64,000 nt of DNA from Flavobacterium oreochromis (GTDB lineage: Bacteria > Bacteroidota > Bacteroidia > Flavobacteriales > Flavobacteriaceae): positions 2,362,001-2,426,000 of the forward strand of contig NZ_CP067377.1 of NCBI RefSeq assembly GCF_019565455.1, written 5' to 3'. A program made the position numbers and the translations under genes. Positions within the stretch are counted from its first letter, which is position 1. Each line of letters opens with the position of its first letter. Positions 57,901 through 64,000 of the stretch are shown piece by piece. The notes beneath the pieces were generated by a model, which was not told where the DNA came from, searched no databases, and saw only the letters and a program-made list of their open reading frames with translations.

Positions 57901-58853
57901 CTATTTTCTATTTATTACTTTTTCAACAGCTTCTACAATAGAAGGAGCATTTAATTTATATTTATCCATTAATTGTTCAGGTGTTCCTGATTCTCCAAAA
58001 GAATCTTTAACTGCTACAAATTCTTGTGGAGCGGGAGTATTTAATGCTAAGACTCTGGCTACACTTTCTCCTAATCCACCTAAGATATTATGTTCTTCTG
58101 CTGTTACTACACAACCTGTTTTTGATACTGATTTTAAAATAGCTTCTTCGTCTAACGGTTTTATAGTGTGGATGTTAATAACTTCAGCAGAAATACCTTT
58201 TGCTTCAAGTGTTTCGGCAGCTTGTAAAGCTTCCCATACTAAATGACCCGTGGCTAAAATTGTTACATCTGTTCCTTCATTAAGATGCAACGCTTTTCCG
58301 ATTACAAAAGGTTCGTCAGTAGATGTGAAGTTAGGAACTACAGGACGACCAAAGCGTAAGTATGCAGGACCATGATGATCCGCTAGTGCAATAGTAGCAG
58401 CTTTTGTTTGGTTATAGTCACAAGTGTTAATTACGGTCATACCGGGTAACATTTTCATTAAGCCAATGTCTTCAAGTATTTGGTGAGTAGCTCCGTCTTC
58501 ACCTAGTGTTAAACCAGCGTGCGATGCACAAATTTTTACATTTTTATCAGAATAAGCAACGGATTGACGAATTTGATCATAAACACGACCTGTAGAGAAA
58601 TTAGCGAATGTACCTGTAAATGGAATTTTCCCTCCAATTGTTAAACCAGCTGCAATTCCAATCATATTAGCTTCTGCAATACCAATTTGAAAGAAACGCT
58701 CAGGATGATTTTTTTGAAATCGTCAAATTTTAATGAGCCTATCAAATCTGCGCAAAGCGCTACTACGTTTTCGTTTTTTTGACCTAATTCAGTCATACCT
58801 GCTCCAAAACCAGAGCGTGTATCTTTACTTCCTTGATTTGTATATTTTTTCAT
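57901..58853 (-). CDS. Transketolase, C-terminal subunit (one frameshift)
   Basis: 317 aa restored. It carries the pyrimidine-binding and C-terminal domains of transketolase: [27 protein letters not shown], then after a base lost in a 7-nt run (58719-58725) [20 protein letters not shown] with the catalytic Glu. [20 protein letters not shown] follows, then the C-terminal [13 protein letters not shown]. With the N-terminal subunit 73 nt upstream it forms one enzyme that moves two-carbon units in the non-oxidative pentose phosphate pathway. Confidence 0.9.
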
Positions 58854-58926
58854 TTTTTTAATAGCTATAGGTAATATACTTTTATCAGTATACTTGAGTT
58901 TGTATGCTGATTTAGTTTATTGTATT

Positions 58927-59772
58927 TTAATAATCTCCTAAAGTTTCTGCGTTTTGAGCCAATCCATTAGCTAATTGTTCATCGTTAGGAGCTTTACCAT
59001 GCCAAGCATGAGTGTGCATCATGAAATCGACACCATTACCCATTATAGTATGTAATAATACGCAAATCGGTTTGCCATTTCCAGTACGCTTTTTGGCTTC
59101 GTTCATTCCTGTTAATATGGCATCAATATTATTTCCTTCTTTTATTTCAATAACCTCCCAGTCGAAAGCTTCAAATTTAGCTTTTAAGTTACCTAATGAA
59201 AGAACATCATCTGTAGATCCATCAATTTGTTGACCATTGTAATCAACTGTAGCTATTAAATTGTCTACTTTTTTAGCAGAAGCATACATAATAGCCTCCC
59301 AGTTTTGTCCTTCTTGTAATTCACCATCACCGCATAACAAATAAACAAGATGGTTGTCTTTATTCAACTTTTTAGCTTGAGCAGCACCTATAGCTACTGA
59401 TAACCCTTGTCCTAATGAACCTGATGCCATACGTACCCCAGGTAAACCTTCGTGAGTTGTAGGGTGTCCTTGTAAACGTGAATTTAATTTTCTAAAAGTA
59501 GCTAATTCAGAAATAGGAAAGTAACCACTTCTAGCTAATACACTGTAAAAAACAGGGGAAATATGCCCATTAGACAAGAAAAATAAATCTTCCCCAATTC
59601 CGTCCATGTCAAATCCAGATTTGCGGTTCATTAGATTTTGGTATAATACAGTTAAAAATTCAGCGCATCCTAATGATCCACCAGGATGTCCTGAACTTAC
59701 AGCATGTACCATGCGAAGAATGTCTCTTCTTACTTGTGTTGTAAAATCATTTAGTTGTTGAATGTCAGACAT
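58927..59772 (-). CDS. Transketolase, N-terminal (ThDP pyrophosphate-binding) subunit
   Basis: 281 aa. The thiamine-diphosphate domain shows VSSGHPGGSLGCAEFLTVLY, MASGSLGQGLSVAIGAAQAK and the ThDP/magnesium motif CGDGELQEGQNWEAIMYASA followed by NLIATVDYNGQQIDG. It ends ...HTHAWHGKAPNDEQL. Transketolase is one about 660-aa chain in E. coli; here the two halves are separate genes, as in many flavobacteria. Transcribed first, with its own promoter. Confidence 0.93.
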   Translation of the reverse strand: MSDIQQLNDFTTQVRRDILRMVHAVSSGHPGGSLGCAEFLTVLYQNLMNRKSGFDMDGIGEDLFFLSNGHISPVFYSVLARSGYFPISELATFRKLNSRLQGHPTTHEGLPGVRMASGSLGQGLSVAIGAAQAKKLNKDNHLVYLLCGDGELQEGQNWEAIMYASAKKVDNLIATVDYNGQQIDGSTDDVLSLGNLKAKFEAFDWEVIEIKEGNNIDAILTGMNEAKKRTGNGKPICVLLHTIMGNGVDFMMHTHAWHGKAPNDEQLANGLAQNAETLGDY

Positions 59773-59800
59773 TTTTTAATAGGTTTTTGTGAATCGGTGT

Positions 59801-59832
59801 CAAAATTACTTCATATTTTTACGAAAGACAAA
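59801..59832 (-). promoter_or_regulatory. Transketolase promoter: TTTG (59829-59832), 20 nt, TAATTTTG (59801-59808)
   Basis: Both Bacteroidota promoter elements on the minus strand, 28 nt upstream of the N-terminal subunit ATG. Confidence 0.7.
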
Positions 59833-59907
59833 TCTTGCATCAATACTTTTTTAGTTAAAGATTTTAAAAATCTAAAATTCCTAATTTAAAATCTAAATCC
59901 AATAGGT

Positions 59908-59915
59908 TATCTTTG
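59908..59915 (+). promoter_or_regulatory. -7 element TATCTTTG of the tgt operon
   Basis: TAnnTTTG match 29 nt before the tgt ATG. Confidence 0.65.
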
Positions 59916-59944
59916 CGCTTTAAAATTTTGGAAGAAAAGTTATT

Positions 59945-61075
59945 ATGAAGTTCGAATTATTACATACAGATCCACAAACACAAGCAAGAGCAGGTAAAGT
60001 AATTACTGATCATGGAGTTATTGAAACGCCTATTTTTATGCCTGTAGGGACTGTTGCTTCTGTAAAAGGAGTACATCAACGTGAATTAAAGAATGATATT
60101 AATCCAGATATTATTCTTGGTAATACATATCATTTATATTTACGTCCACAAACAAAAATTTTAGAACAAGCAGGAGGATTACATAAGTTTATGAATTGGG
60201 ATCGTAATATTCTTACTGATTCAGGAGGTTATCAAGTGTATTCGCTTTCTTCTAATCGAAAGATAAAAGAAGAAGGGGTCAAGTTTAAATCACATATAGA
60301 TGGATCTTATCATTTCTTTTCACCAGAAAGTGTTATGGAAATTCAGCGTTCTATAGGAGCTGATATTATCATGGCATTTGATGAATGTACCCCTTATCCT
60401 TGTGATTACCGTTATGCTAAACGTAGTATGCACATGACACATCGTTGGTTAGATAGATGTGTAGAGCACTTGAAGAAAGTGCCAACTATGTATGGTTATG
60501 AGCAAACTTTATTTCCAATTGTTCAAGGAAGTACATATAAAGATTTAAGAGCCCAGTCAGCAGAATACATTGCAAATGTAGGAGCGGAAGGAAATGCTAT
60601 AGGCGGGTTGTCAGTAGGAGAACCAGCAGAAGAAATGTATGCAATGACTGAAGTGGTTACTGCTATTTTACCCAAAGAAAAACCAAGATATTTGATGGGA
60701 GTAGGAACTCCTATTAATATTCTAGAAAATATAGCTTTAGGGATTGACATGTTTGACTGTGTAATGCCTACTCGTAATGCTAGAAACGGTATGTTGTTTA
60801 CTGCTAATGGAGTCATTAATATAAAAAATAGAAAATGGGCAGATGATTTCTCACCAATTGATGAAATGGGACATACATTTGTTGATACAGAATATACTAA
60901 AGCCTATTTAAGACATTTATTTGCTGCTGATGAATATCTTGGAAAACAAATTGCAACCATTCATAATTTAGGTTTCTATATGTGGCTAGTTCGAGAAGCA
61001 AGAAGACATATTTTAGCGGGCGATTTCCGTGAATGGAAAGAAAAAATGGTTAAACAAATGGCGCAAAGATTATAA
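59945..61075 (+). CDS. tgt: tRNA-guanine transglycosylase, lacking the zinc Cys cluster
   Basis: A 376-aa TIM-barrel enzyme exchanging G34 for preQ1 in tRNAs of the GUN family. LTDSGGYQVYSLSSNRKIKE carries the active-site Asp, IMAFDECTPYPCDYRYAKRS, AIGGLSVGEPAEEMYAMTEV and DMFDCVMPTRNARNG (nucleophile region) follow. At the C-terminus, where E. coli has the CxCxxC zinc ligands, this protein reads DEMGHTFVDTEYTKAYLRHL. The TIHNL His remains but the cysteines are absent. First gene of an overlapping operon with the LptF/G-like and EamA genes. Confidence 0.93.
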   Translation: MKFELLHTDPQTQARAGKVITDHGVIETPIFMPVGTVASVKGVHQRELKNDINPDIILGNTYHLYLRPQTKILEQAGGLHKFMNWDRNILTDSGGYQVYSLSSNRKIKEEGVKFKSHIDGSYHFFSPESVMEIQRSIGADIIMAFDECTPYPCDYRYAKRSMHMTHRWLDRCVEHLKKVPTMYGYEQTLFPIVQGSTYKDLRAQSAEYIANVGAEGNAIGGLSVGEPAEEMYAMTEVVTAILPKEKPRYLMGVGTPINILENIALGIDMFDCVMPTRNARNGMLFTANGVINIKNRKWADDFSPIDEMGHTFVDTEYTKAYLRHLFAADEYLGKQIATIHNLGFYMWLVREARRHILAGDFREWKEKMVKQMAQRL

Positions 61076-62181
61076 TGTTCTCAAATCTATTATCAAAACT
61101 ATCATTAATTGATCGTTATATATTGAAAAGATACTTAGCTACCTTTTCAGCTATGCTTTTGTTATTCATTCCAATAGGTATTACGATTGATATATCTGAA
61201 AAAATTAATAAAATATTAGAAAATAAAGTACCCTTTGCTAAAGTTGCAGTTTATTATTTAGATTTTATCATTTATTTTGCAAACTTACTTTTTCCAATAT
61301 TTTTATTTTTATCCATTATTTGGTTTACTTCAAAATTAGCAAATAATACAGAAATTGTAGCTATTTTGAGTTCAGGGATATCATTTCAACGATTTTTACG
61401 TCCCTATTTAATAGGAGCAACCATAGTTTGTCTATTTGCTTTAATTATGGGATTCTTCTTAGTACCAAAATCTAGTGAAGGCTTTAGAAGCTTTCGTTAT
61501 ATGTATCTTATAGGAGGGGGAAGAGAAGAAATGCGTCAAACGAGTGATGTTTTTAGACAGATTAGTAAAAATGAATATGTATACGCTTCTAATTTAAATG
61601 TAGAAGGTAAAACGGCCTATACATTTGTATATGAACGATTTGATAAGGATAAATTAGTTGAGAAAATTACAGCAACCTCAATTACCTATAACCCTAAAAC
61701 CAAAGATTATACTTTATCTAATTATACCAAAAGAATAGTTGGTGAGCTAGGTGATAAAATAGAGTCAGATATAAGTAAGGACTGTAAATTTAATTTTGAA
61801 ATTGAAGATTTAACACCAGTTGTATACATCGCTGAGACTTTAATGCCTAACGAATTAGATGAGTTTATAGAAAAAGAAAAGCAAAGAGGATCCTCTAATA
61901 TAAATGCTTATTTAGTTGTTAAGTATAAAAAGTATAGCGTGCCTGTTTCTGCTTTTGTATTAACTATAATTGCAGTGGCTGTTTCTTCTATGAAACGTCG
62001 TGGAGGAATGGGAGTCAACTTAGCAATAGGAATAGCTGTGGCCTTTTCCTATATTTTCTTGGATAAAATATTCGGAACAATGGCAGAAAAATCTTCTTTT
62101 CCAGCATTTATAGCAGTTTGGTTGCCAAATGTGGTATTTGGGGTTTTAGCTTATTATTTATTAAAGAATGCTAAAAGATAA
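61075..62181 (+). CDS. LptF/LptG family permease
   Basis: A 368-aa inner-membrane protein of the LPS export ABC transporter, with two N-terminal helices (YLATFSAMLLLFIPIGITID), a third and fourth around 55-120, a periplasmic jellyroll domain at about 130-270, and two C-terminal helices (KYSVPVSAFVLTIIAVAVSS, SFPAFIAVWLPNVVFGVLAY). KRRGGMGVNLAIGIAVAFSYI is typical of LptF/G. Its ATG overlaps the tgt stop (TAATG). Whether it acts as LptF or LptG is not clear. Confidence 0.9.
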   Translation: MFSNLLSKLSLIDRYILKRYLATFSAMLLLFIPIGITIDISEKINKILENKVPFAKVAVYYLDFIIYFANLLFPIFLFLSIIWFTSKLANNTEIVAILSSGISFQRFLRPYLIGATIVCLFALIMGFFLVPKSSEGFRSFRYMYLIGGGREEMRQTSDVFRQISKNEYVYASNLNVEGKTAYTFVYERFDKDKLVEKITATSITYNPKTKDYTLSNYTKRIVGELGDKIESDISKDCKFNFEIEDLTPVVYIAETLMPNELDEFIEKEKQRGSSNINAYLVVKYKKYSVPVSAFVLTIIAVAVSSMKRRGGMGVNLAIGIAVAFSYIFLDKIFGTMAEKSSFPAFIAVWLPNVVFGVLAYYLLKNAKR

Positions 62182-63055
62182 AACATTTACCAGTTATTTA
62201 CATCTCCATTTCATTGTTTTTGTTTGGGGGTTTACAGCAATTTTAGGAGCTTTAATAACATTAGAAGCATTACCATTAGTTTGGTTTAGAATGAGTATAG
62301 CATCTATCTTTATTCTAATATATGTATTCTTCGCAAAGATTAGTTTGAAAATTAGTTTTCAATCATTCATTCGATATCTTCTAGCAGGATTGGTCATTGC
62401 ACTGCATTGGTATACCTTTTTTGAAGCTATTAAAGTTGCTAATATATCCATAACACTAGCCTGCTTGTCAACAGGTGCTTTTTTTACTTCAATATTAGAA
62501 CCCATATTTTTTAAGCGTAAAATAATTTTATATGAAGTAGTTTTAGGGTTAATGGTTATTATTGGATTGTATTTCATTTTTAAAGTAGAAATGATATACC
62601 TTCAAGGAATATTATTAGCATTAACTTCTGCTTTTTTATCCGCTTCTTTTTCCATTATTAATGGAAAATTAGCGAAAAATGATTCTTCTACTATTATTTC
62701 TTTTTATGAGTTGTTAGGAGGAGTTCTATTTTTTTCAGTTTTCTTATTATGTAGTGGAAGTTTTAATTATTCGTTTTTTAAAATATCAATGAATGATTTA
62801 TTATGGATGGCTATTCTGAGCTCAGTATGTACGGCTTACGCATTTATCGCTTCCGTTCAAGTTATGAAATATTTAAGTCCTTACACCGTGATGCTTACTA
62901 TTAATTTAGAACCTATATATGGTATAATTTTAGCCTTATGGGTTTTTGGAGATAAAGAAAAGATGAATAGTCAGTTTTATTTAGGAGCTTTTATTATACT
63001 AACAACTGTAATATTGAATGGAATTTTGAAAAATAAGAGTAAAATAAAAAGATAA
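62168..63055 (+). CDS. EamA/DMT-family transporter
   Basis: A 295-aa membrane protein with ten hydrophobic helices arranged as two EamA repeats (FIVFVWGFTAILGALITLEA at the start; GILLALTSAFLSASFSIING opening the second). It exports or imports a small metabolite, substrate unknown. It overlaps the LptF/G-like gene by 14 nt, completing a three-gene operon with tgt. Confidence 0.88.
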   Translation: MLKDKTFTSYLHLHFIVFVWGFTAILGALITLEALPLVWFRMSIASIFILIYVFFAKISLKISFQSFIRYLLAGLVIALHWYTFFEAIKVANISITLACLSTGAFFTSILEPIFFKRKIILYEVVLGLMVIIGLYFIFKVEMIYLQGILLALTSAFLSASFSIINGKLAKNDSSTIISFYELLGGVLFFSVFLLCSGSFNYSFFKISMNDLLWMAILSSVCTAYAFIASVQVMKYLSPYTVMLTINLEPIYGIILALWVFGDKEKMNSQFYLGAFIILTTVILNGILKNKSKIKR

Positions 63056-63132
63056 ATAGTTGTTTTTTAAATAGTTGTTTTAAAGAGGACTACTTTAGGT
63101 TAAATATTTCTTTAAAACTCCATCTAAAATTT

Positions 63133-63140
63133 TATCTTTG
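63133..63140 (+). promoter_or_regulatory. -7 element TATCTTTG of accA
   Basis: TAnnTTTG match 27 nt before the accA ATG. Confidence 0.65.
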
Positions 63141-63167
63141 TTCACTCAACTAGAAATATAAAATCTT

Positions 63168-64000
63168 ATGGAATATTTAGATTTTGAATTGCCTATTAAA
63201 GAGCTTGAAGAGCAAATTGAAAAATGCCAGCTTATAGGAGAAGATACAAAAGTAGATGTATCAGCTACATGTGAGCAATTAGCACAAAAGTTAGAAGAGA
63301 CAAAAAAAAATTTATATGAAAATTTAACAGCATGGCAACGTGTTCAAATGTCTCGTCATCCTAACCGTCCTTATACTTTAGAACACATTGAAAATTTGAC
63401 AGGAGGTGTATTCCTAGAATTATTTGGAGATCGTGGAGTAAAAGATGATAAAGCCATGGTGGGAGGATTAGGTAAAATAAATGGTCAGTCTTTTATGATT
63501 ATCGGTCAGCAAAAAGGAATTAATACAAAAATGCGTCAATTGCGTAATTTTGGTATGGCAAATCCAGAAGGTTACCGAAAAGCATTGCGTTTAATGCGTA
63601 TGGCTGAAAAATTTAATATTCCAGTTTTAACATTAGTTGATACTCCAGGTGCTTATCCAGGTTTAGAAGCAGAAGAAAGAGGACAAGGAGAAGCTATTGC
63701 TCGAAATATTTTAGAAATGATTCGTCTAAAAGTACCAATTATTACAGTAATCATTGGTGAAGGAGCTTCAGGAGGAGCATTAGGTATAGGAGTTGGTAAC
63801 AAAGTATATATGATGGAAAATACTTGGTATTCTGTAATTTCACCTGAATCCTGTTCTTCTATTTTATGGAGAAGTTGGGAACATAAAGAAAAAGCAGCAG
63901 AAGCACTTAAGTTAACCGCTAAAGATATGAAAGAACACGGATTAATTGATGAAATTATTCCAGAACCACTTGGTGGAGCACATCGTGATAAACCTACTGC
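63168..64000 (+). CDS. accA: Acetyl-CoA carboxylase carboxyltransferase alpha subunit (partial at the right edge)
   Basis: The first 277 codons of an expected roughly 317. It transfers the carboxyl group from biotin to acetyl-CoA, forming malonyl-CoA, together with AccD. Visible are [100 protein letters not shown] and the crotonase-type oxyanion loop around [14 protein letters not shown]. The frame is open to the window edge. Confidence 0.95.
   Translation, partial: MEYLDFELPIKELEEQIEKCQLIGEDTKVDVSATCEQLAQKLEETKKNLYENLTAWQRVQMSRHPNRPYTLEHIENLTGGVFLELFGDRGVKDDKAMVGGLGKINGQSFMIIGQQKGINTKMRQLRNFGMANPEGYRKALRLMRMAEKFNIPVLTLVDTPGAYPGLEAEERGQGEAIARNILEMIRLKVPIITVIIGEGASGGALGIGVGNKVYMMENTWYSVISPESCSSILWRSWEHKEKAAEALKLTAKDMKEHGLIDEIIPEPLGGAHRDKPT

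Overview
The window is chromosomal DNA from a low-GC member of the Bacteroidota, almost certainly family Flavobacteriaceae (a Flavobacterium-like organism). Support comes from the gene content (long-form NusB and PurM, transketolase split into two polypeptides, DUF4834, DUF3276 and DUF1573 proteins, a speA plus deoxyhypusine-synthase-like pair, branched-chain-type amino-acid dehydrogenase, Fe-S-less endonuclease III) and from promoters. At least fifteen genes carry the Bacteroidota -7 element TAnnTTTG 5-45 nt before the start codon, in several cases with TTTG or TTG about 20-21 nt upstream.

Layout. 1-5.9 kb: polyamine genes (deoxyhypusine-synthase-like protein, arginine decarboxylase), aroB, divergent proline dehydrogenase, rnz. 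5.9-8.0 kb: pdxH, a possible small RNA, an ISL3-type transposase remnant and RNase P RNA (minus strand). 8-13 kb: dnaX, with an A10 slippery run at the gamma/tau boundary, and clpB. 13-17 kb: glycerol operon glpK-glpD-glpF. 17-24 kb: a sigma-70-family factor with a tiny ORF behind it, nth, bcp, acpH, glmM, an amino-acid permease. 24-31 kb: glycosyltransferase, fluC, YfhO-type membrane protein, DUF4834, an outer-membrane-type protein, GNAT, ilvE. 32-41.5 kb: mnmD, an OmpA-like protein, purM, small unknowns, a decayed VOC gene, selO, DUF1304, YetF-like, rimK. 41.5-48.2 kb: clpC, gyrA, a TPR protein. 48.2-49.6 kb: a dead IS3-family element. 50-55.5 kb: nusB-DUF1573-yajC, leucine-type dehydrogenase, ABC exporter, DUF3276. 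55.7-64 kb: an alpha-oxoamine synthase, two tandem structured noncoding RNAs, transketolase subunits, tgt-lptF/G-like-EamA, and the start of accA.

About 28 single-base frameshifts interrupt genes whose reading frames otherwise continue perfectly. Nearly all are one-base losses in homopolymers of 4-10 nt, and they hit essential genes (purM, tkt, dnaX). I read most as sequence or assembly errors, so the affected genes are annotated at full length with the shift position stated.

The most interesting content is the pair of paralogous RNAs at 57.0-57.6 kb. They share a promoter with a matching upstream dyad at identical spacing, an intrinsic terminator, and three nested stems whose sequences differ but whose pairing is kept. 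The dnaX slippery run is the second point of interest.
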